DNA of 32,627 nucleotides, taken from the NCBI GenBank assembly GCA_017549025.1, contig JAFYWB010000008.1, positions 1 to 32,627 on the forward strand. The letters run 5' to 3'. A program made the position numbers and the translations under genes. The notes under the pieces are model-generated. The model had not been told where the DNA came from. It saw only the letters and a list, made by a program, of their open reading frames with translations, and ran no database searches. Positions 9,475-18,085 of the stretch are shown here, in pieces (the first letter of the stretch is position 1; each line of letters opens with the position of its first letter). Origin of the DNA: Treponema sp. GTDB taxonomy: Bacteria > Spirochaetota > Spirochaetia > Treponematales > Treponemataceae.

Positions 9475-11106
9475 TTATTTATCAAAGTTTGATACTAAAA
9501 CCTTTGAAAGTTCGTTAAAAGTTGTTACAATCTCTTTCAATAATTTGGAATCAATTTCCGTAACATCATATCCATCATTATGACCTGCAAAATCATTACG
9601 TTTATAATTTATGTAATCAATTTTAGCTAAAATAGATTTATCTTCTTTCAATGCTTTTGCAAAATTTAGATTTTTATCCAAATATGCAGCGTACATCAAG
9701 AAATAATATTTTTCCCTTAATGAAATTCCATTTTTACGTCCTTTAAAGTTCTTCATAATGGACTGCCCACAAAACTTATTAGGATATGATAGAGTTCTTT
9801 TTTCTGTATCAATTGCAGATAGACTATCTGTTATTCCAAAATATGATGGAATATCATCAATATCAGATTTAAAACCAACAGAATTAAAATATGAATCAAC
9901 AATCTTTTGTTTATTAATTTTCCTAATATAATTATTAAGTAAAAGTTCTAAAGATCTATATACATTCATAATCACATCCGATTCATTATTAGCACCCTTT
10001 TGGGCGAAGATTTCCTGTCTAACAAGTCGTAAATAACTTTTTTTCAAAATAGCTTTAATACTACAAGAATTTAATTCTGGATAAGTTCGTTCCAAGTACT
10101 CTTCAGGATTCAGTTCTTTTAATTCTGGCAGATCGTTATACATCTGACTGGTTACTGTATCACAATATGATTCCAATTCCATCATATCTGATTCAGACAA
10201 ACCAAATGTTACATTAGAATCTCTTCTCATACGAGCAAAAGATTCTGAATACCACTTTGTTTCATTTTCTTCAAATGGAGAATTAATCTGAAATGAACTT
10301 GGCTCATCTTTAAGAGCATATAATCTAAATTTTATGTATATCTCTTTTGGAGTTGTTTTAAGTAGTTTAATTCGAGCATTTTTCAAATTTGAAAGTTCTT
10401 TTTTATCTTCTTCTCTTAATGATGAATTGTCCAAATCTGCTTCATAATCGAAATCTTGGTCCTGAATATCATCTTCAGCATCAACAAACATGCTCTCATC
10501 AAATAAAGGATTTTCAGAAACTTCTTTTGATTTATGATAGATATAACCATATTTATGATAAGCACGCTGTATCTTATTAAGCAGAGAAGTTGAATCTTCC
10601 CTTTGTTCGGCGTGTTTTGATTTTACATCAACATAATACAATCCATCTTTATTGTGCCATGGGTCTGGTAATGTTCCTTCATAGAAAAACGGGAAGAATT
10701 CGCCATCTATCAGACTTTGGAACATATACCCAAAGACCTTTTCCTTGCTAATTTCATTAGTAGTTCGATCTCTAAGGTAGTTAATTCCTTTGTTAGTAAC
10801 TTTAAATTCTTTTTTGTTTTGTTCACAATATCCATTAGAAAGAAGTTCATGATCAATAATGTGATCAAGAAGTTCCTTACTGATTCCTAAATCATCTGCA
10901 ATCTGATTTAATCTCAAGTATTGAAGATTCAATAATTCCAATACTGTTAGAGCCAAAGCGTCCAAAGAACCTGATTCAATTTTATTGGCATAGCATTCAA
11001 AAGCTTTTACTGGCCAAGCAAATTCAATTACATTATATGCATTTGTAGAAAGAGAATGTTTGAATGGTCCAAATGAAAATACTGTATTACTCTTTGATAA
11101 GTTCAT
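9475..11106 (-). CDS. Winged-helix protein with C-terminal HEPN-like RNase motif (CnuE-like?)
   Basis: The family of this 543-residue protein is not certain. Residues about 50-110 form a winged helix-turn-helix (LRLNQIADDLGISKELLDHIIDHELL, then a TNKGINYL wing). The middle contains an acidic stretch (about 205-240). The last 100 residues are helical and contain R503-NDFAG-H509, an RX5H match to the HEPN ribonuclease consensus RX4-6H in its usual place between the last two helices. HEPN domains are metal-independent RNases used as toxins and as CRISPR or CoCoNuT effectors. Its start overlaps the helicase gene by 20 bases, so expression is coupled. HEPN assignment needs structure prediction. 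Confidence 0.6.
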   Translation of the reverse strand: MNLSKSNTVFSFGPFKHSLSTNAYNVIEFAWPVKAFECYANKIESGSLDALALTVLELLNLQYLRLNQIADDLGISKELLDHIIDHELLSNGYCEQNKKEFKVTNKGINYLRDRTTNEISKEKVFGYMFQSLIDGEFFPFFYEGTLPDPWHNKDGLYYVDVKSKHAEQREDSTSLLNKIQRAYHKYGYIYHKSKEVSENPLFDESMFVDAEDDIQDQDFDYEADLDNSSLREEDKKELSNLKNARIKLLKTTPKEIYIKFRLYALKDEPSSFQINSPFEENETKWYSESFARMRRDSNVTFGLSESDMMELESYCDTVTSQMYNDLPELKELNPEEYLERTYPELNSCSIKAILKKSYLRLVRQEIFAQKGANNESDVIMNVYRSLELLLNNYIRKINKQKIVDSYFNSVGFKSDIDDIPSYFGITDSLSAIDTEKRTLSYPNKFCGQSIMKNFKGRKNGISLREKYYFLMYAAYLDKNLNFAKALKEDKSILAKIDYINYKRNDFAGHNDGYDVTEIDSKLLKEIVTTFNELSKVLVSNFDK

Positions 11107-14100
11107 AATGACCTACATCTCCTTTTTCACAAATTTCAATTAATTCTTTCATTTCAGGGATAAAAGACATTGTTTCTTTATCGCCTACAGTCACAAGTAA
11201 TTGTCTGGCACGTGTATAAGACACACACAAACGGTTTTTATCACTTGAATGACCAATTTTTTTGTGCAAGTCATCTTCGGAATAGTTATTTGCTCTTACA
11301 CAGGAAAGGAATACAACATCAAATTCCTTTCCCTGGAAGGCATCAACTGTTCCAATTTCAACTCTTGTTTTCTGTTCATCTGTAAGATTAATCTTATATT
11401 CGTTTATAACATCAACCTGTTTTCTATAAAAAGTAATAATACCTATTGATTTATTAGGGTCTTTTTTTAAGATCTTCACAACTTCATCCATAATTACTTT
11501 AGCTTCAGCAGGACGAGATTTACTTACCCCCGACTTTTCTGCATCGAAAATTGCCTGTGGAAGATCAAGAAATACAAGCGGCTTATCTTTATACATACCA
11601 AGATTAGCTTGTTTTTCATCAATTTTTACTTCTGATGAATCAAGACCAACATCTGTATTTTTCTCTTCATAGAAGCATTTACTTGCGAAATTGCTTATTA
11701 CAGGATTCATTCTATACTGTTTTGTAAGTCTTGTTGTTCGTTTCTTTGCACCTGAAGCTTCAAGCGTATTAAATAAACGTTCGAAAAGACTTTCTTCTAG
11801 TACTTGCATCTGCTCAGTATTCCCTTCTTTTCGATACTCTTTAACTACTTCTGGAGATAACATATGAGGAAGCTGTTTGTGGTCTCCTACCAAAATTACT
11901 TTCTTACCCATAGACATAGGAATCATCAAATCTAAAGGATTTGCACGAGCCGCTTCATCTATGATAACTAAATCATATTTTTTATCTTTTGAACCTTTTC
12001 TTATATCCATTGCCTGCTGACAAGTGGCTGCATTGATACTAGAGTATCTGTTTATTATCTTCTTTATTTCAGCGTCATCTTGAATCAAATCAAGATATTG
12101 CCTCAGAATCAAGGTTTCTGCGGCCTTAGGATCATTTAGATTTTCAATTTTTTTATTTCTTAATTCACCATCAATACGTTTCAACAGAATTTCTAATTGA
12201 TGAGGAATATCTACTTTGTCTTCCTGCTCCTTCACATCTTCTTTAAGATAGTGTTCTTTAAGAAAATTTACAGTTTCTACGTATTTTTTAAATATTTCTG
12301 CATCTTCACCTTCAGAGGATATTACGGCTTTAATAGGTTCAACATCAGCATTGTCAAAGATTCCTTCATCTTCAATTGCAATTTTTAATTTTTTTGCATG
12401 TCTTAAACCATCATCTTTAAAAGCTTCGTTATCTAGTCTTTGAGATAATAAAATGACATTTCTCTGTTGCTCTTCTTCATTTAAAATACTTTTTATAGCT
12501 TCAGTTTTGCCACCATTTTCTACTTGAGCAATTAAAGTTCTAGATGCATTTAATACATCTGCTGATAATGAAACAATATTTTCACTTATCTGATTTTTAA
12601 GAATCGATAAACCTTCAGTTAAATCACATCCTTTTTTTGCCCAAGCAAAAATCTGACCTCTTAAACTTTCAATTGAATCATCTTTTTCAACTTGATGCTT
12701 ATCTAATTGTTCAGAAAGCTCTTTTGTCTTTTTCTTTTTCCAATCATCTACATAAAAAGAAATATTACTACCTTCCCGCTTCTTTCCTCCAGTTCTATTT
12801 GCTGGTAACCCATCATTTTCCATACCAATTACAGCATTGTCTACGGCTTCATGCTGGAAACTTGAGATAAGAATATCAAGTTTTTCATTTGGATTATTCT
12901 TTTTGAATAATTCTTCAAAACGAGTAACAATGCCTTTTATTACTGTAGTTTTTCCTGTTCCAGGAGGACCCAAAACAAGTGAAATATCAGGCGTATTTAT
13001 GGCATTGTCTATTGCTTGGATCTGTTCTTGATTAAAGGTCTTGTTCTTAAACTGGGGAGATGCCTTAAGTTTATTTGTTATTGGGACATTTTCTCCAATT
13101 TGATTATGGAAAAGAGTTCCGTCTTCAATTATTTCCTGAAGATGGTCTATTTCTGCCCTATTATTATTAATTTTTTCCTTAGCAATTTCACAACGCTGCA
13201 TTCGAATTTTGTCACCAGATAAAGAAGTAAAGAGATAACCTTCAGCAGGAATGAAATTGTTAATTGATAAAGCATCAGAATCAATTACAATACATTCATT
13301 TCCAATAACTTTAAAAAAAGCTCCTACCTTTGTTGTTCTACATGAAGTTATATTTTCTGGCGTTATTTTTTCACTATTGATAATATTTTCTGCATGAGAA
13401 TCAAGAATCTCATCTTTTAAGAAATTAGCATATTCTCCTTCTTCCAAAGTAAAAGTGTATTTATATCCATCACTTGTAGCCTGACTTCTAACAGACTTAT
13501 ATTTTACTACTCCAGTATCTTTTGCATGCTGAAGCATACTGATTTTTTCAAGGTTTAAATATGCATCCCAAATCTCGAAGTATTTTCCACTTGAGTGAAT
13601 TTTTTCCATATTTTTATTTAGCTCAACAGAGATCTTTGCATCTCTGGTTGAGTCAACAAATTCAATATTTCCTGAAATTAAATATACTGCATCAAAATCA
13701 GCATAACTGCTGTCATATCTAGCGTACCCATTGGAAATATATGAATCTGATTCCTTGGAAACATTTAATCTGTTTCTTCGAGACAGAATAGAAAAGTCTG
13801 CATTTTTTTTATTATATCCTTTTACAAAAATCATAGTTTTTTTTGTTTTCGGATCTGTATAAATGAATTTTTCTTTAAGAGTTTCCAGTGGATTTTGCTG
13901 CTCTTTATCTGTCAATTTATCAATAACATCATCAGTAATTGCAATTCTTAATGTTGATAATTGTCCTAAGGAAACAATTTCTTCAAATATTCTCAGCTGG
14001 AGAAAACAACCATCTTCATCCATACTAAGAATTGTATTCATACTACTTCTGCCATTTCTTAATAAATCAAGCTGATCTTCACTTGATTTATTACTAGGTG

Positions 14101-14260
14101 TAATTACAGTTTTCTTTCCTTCAAAAGAAAGTTCATATACATTATCCAAATAATTAAACTCAATCTGAACTTCATCACCTTCTTTCATACCTTCAACAGG
14201 TGTTCTGAGAGTAACAATTGCTTTATGATCGCCGCCCCAAATAATATCTGATGTCTTCAT
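11087..14260 (-). CDS. UPF1-like superfamily 1 helicase (CnuH-like)
   Basis: This 1057-residue protein is an AAA_11/AAA_12 (UPF1-like) SF1 helicase. Seen motifs are Walker A LVLGPPGTGKTT (about 428), motif II VIIDEAA (about 763) followed by GDHKQLP (motif III), QYRMNP (motif IV region, about 842), VDAFQGKEFDVVFLS (motif V, about 972) and VSYTRARQLL (motif VI, about 1012). The roughly 420 N-terminal residues are beta-rich and unassigned; an OB-like RNA-binding fold would fit the CoCoNuT CnuH pattern. Between motifs I and II is a large helical insertion (about 490-740). UPF1-like helicases translocate on RNA or DNA and strip protein. It starts nine bases after the kinase gene ends. Confidence 0.88.
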   Translation of the reverse strand: MKTSDIIWGGDHKAIVTLRTPVEGMKEGDEVQIEFNYLDNVYELSFEGKKTVITPSNKSSEDQLDLLRNGRSSMNTILSMDEDGCFLQLRIFEEIVSLGQLSTLRIAITDDVIDKLTDKEQQNPLETLKEKFIYTDPKTKKTMIFVKGYNKKNADFSILSRRNRLNVSKESDSYISNGYARYDSSYADFDAVYLISGNIEFVDSTRDAKISVELNKNMEKIHSSGKYFEIWDAYLNLEKISMLQHAKDTGVVKYKSVRSQATSDGYKYTFTLEEGEYANFLKDEILDSHAENIINSEKITPENITSCRTTKVGAFFKVIGNECIVIDSDALSINNFIPAEGYLFTSLSGDKIRMQRCEIAKEKINNNRAEIDHLQEIIEDGTLFHNQIGENVPITNKLKASPQFKNKTFNQEQIQAIDNAINTPDISLVLGPPGTGKTTVIKGIVTRFEELFKKNNPNEKLDILISSFQHEAVDNAVIGMENDGLPANRTGGKKREGSNISFYVDDWKKKKTKELSEQLDKHQVEKDDSIESLRGQIFAWAKKGCDLTEGLSILKNQISENIVSLSADVLNASRTLIAQVENGGKTEAIKSILNEEEQQRNVILLSQRLDNEAFKDDGLRHAKKLKIAIEDEGIFDNADVEPIKAVISSEGEDAEIFKKYVETVNFLKEHYLKEDVKEQEDKVDIPHQLEILLKRIDGELRNKKIENLNDPKAAETLILRQYLDLIQDDAEIKKIINRYSSINAATCQQAMDIRKGSKDKKYDLVIIDEAARANPLDLMIPMSMGKKVILVGDHKQLPHMLSPEVVKEYRKEGNTEQMQVLEESLFERLFNTLEASGAKKRTTRLTKQYRMNPVISNFASKCFYEEKNTDVGLDSSEVKIDEKQANLGMYKDKPLVFLDLPQAIFDAEKSGVSKSRPAEAKVIMDEVVKILKKDPNKSIGIITFYRKQVDVINEYKINLTDEQKTRVEIGTVDAFQGKEFDVVFLSCVRANNYSEDDLHKKIGHSSDKNRLCVSYTRARQLLVTVGDKETMSFIPEMKELIEICEKGDVGHYELIKE

Positions 14261-14269
14261 ATCCTTTCT

Positions 14270-15682
14270 CTATTTAACTACTGCGTATCTAAAAGATACA
14301 CCTTTTACATTGTTTCCAAAATCAAAGTTCTGTAAATCCTTTGTATTTCCAAAAATAATAGTATCTTTAATATCCAAAGGTTTCATTTGTTCCTTTCGAA
14401 TATCTACAAACTTATCTTCATTTGCCTTTTTTAAGGCTACCATATTACCTAACTGATTTATGAGATAATATTTTCCGTCGTTTCCTAATCGAACAGAAAA
14501 ATATTCTTCCAAAGCTGTATCGTCATTTTCTTCATAAGAATCTTTAATATAATTCTTTGTTATAATATTTTTAGACTTGTCTTTAAGAACAAAGTCTTCA
14601 AGATGTTTATCTCTTATAGGGATTTTCTGGCCATGAACCTTACAGTTATATTTTTCATAAAATGCAATTCTTAATGGTTTCTTATAGGGAACATCGCACC
14701 ATGGACAAATATATTTATGATTATCATCAGGTTTTGCATAATGCCAATTTCCACAATCAGAACATTTTACAACTAAATTTGAAGCTCTTTGAAAAGCTAG
14801 TGCATATTCTTGTGCTCTAATTCTTAATATTCGATTTTCTTTCCCATCAATAAATGTTTTCTGAAATAATTCTTTTAATGTTGTTGTAAAAACTACATCC
14901 GATGGAAGCATCTGTGAAGAACGATTTAAATCATTTGATGGATCTTCAACATAAGGATAAAGCCCTTTATAAGCTTCTGTCATTTGTTCTGGAGTTCCGT
15001 CTTCTATAAAATCCCCGATATATGGATGTCCTGTTTTGAGTAATTCAAATAGAATAACTGCTAAAGAATAACTGTCTGTAAAAATATCTGGATCAAGTTG
15101 TTTTGTCAGAATTTCAGGTGCCATATAACGTGATGTTCCAAGAACATTTACTTCATCAGCACCAGGAATATATATATTATCAATATCAATCATACAAACC
15201 GAGTTTACATCGGTATTTTCATTTACAAGGATATTATTTCCAGATAAATCGCAGTAGGCTAAATTCTTTTTATGGAGATTGGCAAATTGTATAGCTATTT
15301 TTTGCCCTAGTAAAAGTCTCTTATACAAACCACCAGTGCTATTATTGTACCATTCCGAGAAAGACATATTCCGATCAGGGATAAGTATTTTGTTTAACGA
15401 AATATGGCCTCTTACCTTCTTCATCACATATCCAATATATGGAGAATTAATAATATCAAGAGGTTTAATAAACTGATCTGGATAATCCGTTTTCAAAAGC
15501 CAAGTAAGTTTCTTTAATTTCTTCTTGTCCTTTAAATCAGACCTTTTGTTATACAACTTGATTACGTATTTATCATCTGCTGTACTATATATAATTCCTT
15601 GAGCTCCTTGACCAATAATTTTGGAAAGACAATATTTAATTCCGTTCATTGATGTTAGGATTTGTCCTTCAAGTTCTTCCAT
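14270..15682 (-). CDS. Ser/Thr protein kinase of the TerY-P triad with C-terminal zinc ribbon
   Basis: The 470-residue product has a P-loop GQGAQG (residues 24-29), the VAIK-type Lys42, a catalytic loop YCDLSGNNILV (Asp and Asn retained), a metal-binding IDID in place of DFG, and YMAPEIL. After the kinase domain (to about 285) comes a zinc ribbon C-x2-C-x13-C-x2-C (CSDCGNW...CPWC), then a beta-rich tail. Such kinases with zinc ribbons are described in TerY-P modules alongside a VWA protein and PP2C phosphatase. Start 15682 is chosen over the upstream in-frame Met at 15733, which overlaps the phosphatase gene. An AAGGAAG ribosome binding site sits eight bases before 15682, and only four bases separate it from the phosphatase stop codon. 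Confidence 0.88.
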   Translation of the reverse strand: MEELEGQILTSMNGIKYCLSKIIGQGAQGIIYSTADDKYVIKLYNKRSDLKDKKKLKKLTWLLKTDYPDQFIKPLDIINSPYIGYVMKKVRGHISLNKILIPDRNMSFSEWYNNSTGGLYKRLLLGQKIAIQFANLHKKNLAYCDLSGNNILVNENTDVNSVCMIDIDNIYIPGADEVNVLGTSRYMAPEILTKQLDPDIFTDSYSLAVILFELLKTGHPYIGDFIEDGTPEQMTEAYKGLYPYVEDPSNDLNRSSQMLPSDVVFTTTLKELFQKTFIDGKENRILRIRAQEYALAFQRASNLVVKCSDCGNWHYAKPDDNHKYICPWCDVPYKKPLRIAFYEKYNCKVHGQKIPIRDKHLEDFVLKDKSKNIITKNYIKDSYEENDDTALEEYFSVRLGNDGKYYLINQLGNMVALKKANEDKFVDIRKEQMKPLDIKDTIIFGNTKDLQNFDFGNNVKGVSFRYAVVK

Positions 15683-15686
15683 TTTT

Positions 15687-16403
15687 CTATCTTCCTTCAA
15701 TTTCAAATATAAGAATGGTTTTATCATCACCATTTTTATTATTAAGACTTAATACCCAATTCTTTAATTCTACCACGAAATTTTGATTTTTGATAGTAGA
15801 AGCTATATAATCTAAAAATTCTTTGTGTTTTTCAGAATTCAGTTCCTTTCCAATACCATCAGTCAACAAAACTAATAAAATGGGTACAGTAGTCTCATAC
15901 TGCATTGCCAACACCTTAAATGAATGCTTATAAATAGAACTCCCAAATGCAAATGTCTCTGCCGTATAAAACTCAGTCTCCTCAGACATAATGAATACAT
16001 TATCTCCGTTTTTCATAATAATAGCGCCATCACCTATTTTTCCCATAACCAGTCTTTCTGGATAAACGTATAGGAAATTGATAGTAGTTCCATAATCATT
16101 CCAATCTTTTCCAACCAAACTTTTCCATTTAAGAAATATCTTCTGTTTTATTTCATCTTCTGATAAATCAATACAGTCAGAAAGCATAGCACACACTGCT
16201 TCACAAGCTTTATCAGCCCCTTCTTTTGCAAATGCACAAGAGCCTACTCCATCTGCCACAACAAAAGCATAATTACCAGAATTATCAACCTTAAATTCAT
16301 AAGAATCTTGATTACAAATACCATTTTTTTTGTGGTTCTCTCCCCGTTCAGAGAGAACCACAATTCTTCCTTTATCAAGCTCCTTGACAATCACATCACT
16401 CAT
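15687..16403 (-). CDS. PP2C-family Ser/Thr phosphatase of the TerY-P triad
   Basis: The 238-residue product shows the PP2C metal-binding pattern: an N-terminal NQDSYEF (first Asp), VVADGVGSCAFAKEGA, KIGDGAII, LLTDGIGKE and a final GDDKTILIFEI. It is a compact bacterial PP2C that would reverse phosphorylation by the adjacent kinase. The opening GENHKKNGICNQDS resembles the GxxHxxxGxxCQD opening of TerY-associated phosphatases. Its ATG overlaps the stop of the VWA gene in an ATGA junction, and the kinase starts four bases after its stop, so the three are stoichiometrically coupled. No membrane segment or signal peptide is seen. Confidence 0.9.
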   Translation of the reverse strand: MSDVIVKELDKGRIVVLSERGENHKKNGICNQDSYEFKVDNSGNYAFVVADGVGSCAFAKEGADKACEAVCAMLSDCIDLSEDEIKQKIFLKWKSLVGKDWNDYGTTINFLYVYPERLVMGKIGDGAIIMKNGDNVFIMSEETEFYTAETFAFGSSIYKHSFKVLAMQYETTVPILLVLLTDGIGKELNSEKHKEFLDYIASTIKNQNFVVELKNWVLSLNNKNGDDKTILIFEIEGR

Positions 16404-17104
16404 ACAAGAATATCATCATCTTCAAAATCTAAATCAAACTTAAGGAAGCTCTGTACATTATCAGGATCCGTACTTGATATTCTACTGATTGTAGACATAG
16501 TTACCCATTTAAACATTTTGGCAATATCGTTTGCATTCGTAGCTTTCATGGGTTCAGTTTCATTGTTTAAGAAAGCCCTTAACATATTAAGATCAGTTGC
16601 TTCATCTACACTCATGGCAATTCGCATACATTTTGCACATCTTGGAGCTTGATGGAATAACTTGATTGGCTCCCAATTCAAGTAATTTTCTAAAGAATCA
16701 TATTCTTTTCCATTATAATCTGTCGGACAACCATCACTTAATAACACAATTGTAGGCTGGAAATCTTTTGATTTTACAATTTCTTTATCTTCAATCAAGT
16801 CTTTTAATTTGGAAACTGCAGCCCCCATAGGAGTTCGGCCTGTTGCTGTCAATTCTGTAATTTCTACATCTTTAATGTCAGTTGGTAATTGTTGGACAAT
16901 GACTTCATCATTTCCCCCAAAAGTAATTACACTTAATTTGAAAACTCCACGAATATCATCAACATTGCGGAGAGTTGCAACCATATCCTGAATTGCTTTA
17001 TTTACGGCTTGGATTTTCATTCCACGCATACTACCACTCACATCTGCCAAAATAAAAATTGGCAGAGCTCTTTCTTTTGTTATAACAAAATCATTCAATC
17101 CCAT
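16400..17104 (-). CDS. TerY-like von Willebrand A domain protein
   Basis: This 234-residue product is essentially one VWA domain. The MIDAS metal site is complete: DVSGSM (about residue 20), Thr in ATGRTPMG (about 90) and Asp in LLSDGCPTD (about 124). In TerY-P modules the VWA protein is thought to be the scaffold or substrate whose state is set by the kinase/phosphatase pair. A Cys pair (CAKC, about 156) could bind metal. The start has a TAGGAG ribosome binding site eight bases upstream. No other tellurite-resistance genes (TerA, B, C, D, E, Z) are in the window, so this is not a tellurite operon. Confidence 0.9.
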   Translation of the reverse strand: MGLNDFVITKERALPIFILADVSGSMRGMKIQAVNKAIQDMVATLRNVDDIRGVFKLSVITFGGNDEVIVQQLPTDIKDVEITELTATGRTPMGAAVSKLKDLIEDKEIVKSKDFQPTIVLLSDGCPTDYNGKEYDSLENYLNWEPIKLFHQAPRCAKCMRIAMSVDEATDLNMLRAFLNNETEPMKATNANDIAKMFKWVTMSTISRISSTDPDNVQSFLKFDLDFEDDDILV

Positions 17105-17145
17105 AATTCTAACTCCTATAATGAATCTTAATTAACTTAAGAAGT

Positions 17146-17162
17146 AACTTTCTGAGAAAGTT
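17146..17162. promoter_or_regulatory. 17-bp palindrome between sigma-like and VWA genes
   Basis: AACTTTCT and AGAAAGTT are separated by one base. It lies in the only gap of note inside the operon (17105-17173), just before the TerY-P genes. On the minus strand TTGATG occurs next to it, so an internal promoter with an operator is possible. Function is inferred only from position and symmetry. Confidence 0.4.
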
Positions 17163-17173
17163 GACATCAATTA

Positions 17174-18082
17174 TTAAATTATTTTTTCAAAAAACCTAGA
17201 TATTTTTTTACTAACACCTGATTTAGTAAGTCCATATTTTTCTCCTATCTCTTGATGAGAAGGAATCTCCTCATCATGGTTAAAAAAATAGATCTTTAGC
17301 ATTTTTCTATTTATAAATTTAAAATTCTCAAATGTTGTATATTCTAGATTTATATATTTTTTATTGAGAGCTTCTATAACAATAAGCGTTAATAATTCAG
17401 ACATTAATTGCTTTGAATCTTCTTTTTGTTTATGCCATTGTTCGTTTATTTTCGAAAGTAACTCATTGTTAGTTTCATCCTGTTCATATAATTGTTGTGG
17501 TGAGTATGCATTAGAACTACAAAAAAAATCTGTAATATCTAATATATCTTTTGAATTCCTTTTCTCTTTACTTATCGTACATTGTGGATTGAGAAAATCC
17601 ACAACGATATTTTTATCGATATTCAAGTACTTGGACGCATATTCTACAAAATTATTGTTTAATTCTTGTTCCGAAAGACTATTCTCTCCAACAAATGATT
17701 TATAAATTTCCTTTAGTTTACTTTGTGTTTTTTTGTAATTGTCAGAAATATGCATTCCTCCAGTAGAATCCTGAAATGCTGTTTCAATCGAATTGCTTAT
17801 AAGTTTATTTTTTATAGACTTAGTTGTGTAAGCAGCAAAACCTTGATAATCTTCATATTCTACATACTTTTTGATACAGTATGTGGTTGTCTTTATCATT
17901 TCATCTGCATTTTCAATTAATACACCTGTAATCCATTTTTTGGTTTTAAGATTCTTCCATAAAGCAGAGATAATATCATTCTTTAACCTATCAAGATACT
18001 TTTCTGTATTTTCTTGTTTTGCGGCTTCTTTGTATTTAAAAAATAAGTCATCAATTTCTGAAAACTCTAATACTTTTGTCAT
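17174..18082 (-). CDS. Diverged sigma-70-like transcription factor
   Basis: The 302-residue product has a region 2-like helical segment around YCIKKYVEYEDYQGFAAYTT (about 76-100; the FxxYTxxxIKNKL pattern is typical of sigma region 2). A helical middle follows (about 120-170) with a region 3-like segment. The C-terminal helix-turn-helix IPSHQEIGEKYGLTKSGVSKKIS (about 272-295) fits sigma region 4. It probably directs RNA polymerase to dedicated promoters, perhaps that of this operon. It starts three bases after the CARF gene stop codon, tying expression to the sensor. Sequence is too diverged to name an ECF or group 3 class; a non-sigma HTH regulator is the alternative. Confidence 0.65.
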   Translation of the reverse strand: MTKVLEFSEIDDLFFKYKEAAKQENTEKYLDRLKNDIISALWKNLKTKKWITGVLIENADEMIKTTTYCIKKYVEYEDYQGFAAYTTKSIKNKLISNSIETAFQDSTGGMHISDNYKKTQSKLKEIYKSFVGENSLSEQELNNNFVEYASKYLNIDKNIVVDFLNPQCTISKEKRNSKDILDITDFFCSSNAYSPQQLYEQDETNNELLSKINEQWHKQKEDSKQLMSELLTLIVIEALNKKYINLEYTTFENFKFINRKMLKIYFFNHDEEIPSHQEIGEKYGLTKSGVSKKISRFFEKII

Positions 18083-18085
18083 TAT

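Noticed and set aside
16400-17104. Tellurite-resistance operon
   Set aside because: Only the TerY-like VWA protein is present; TerA, B, C, D, E and Z are absent. The kinase/phosphatase partners fit a TerY-P defence module instead.
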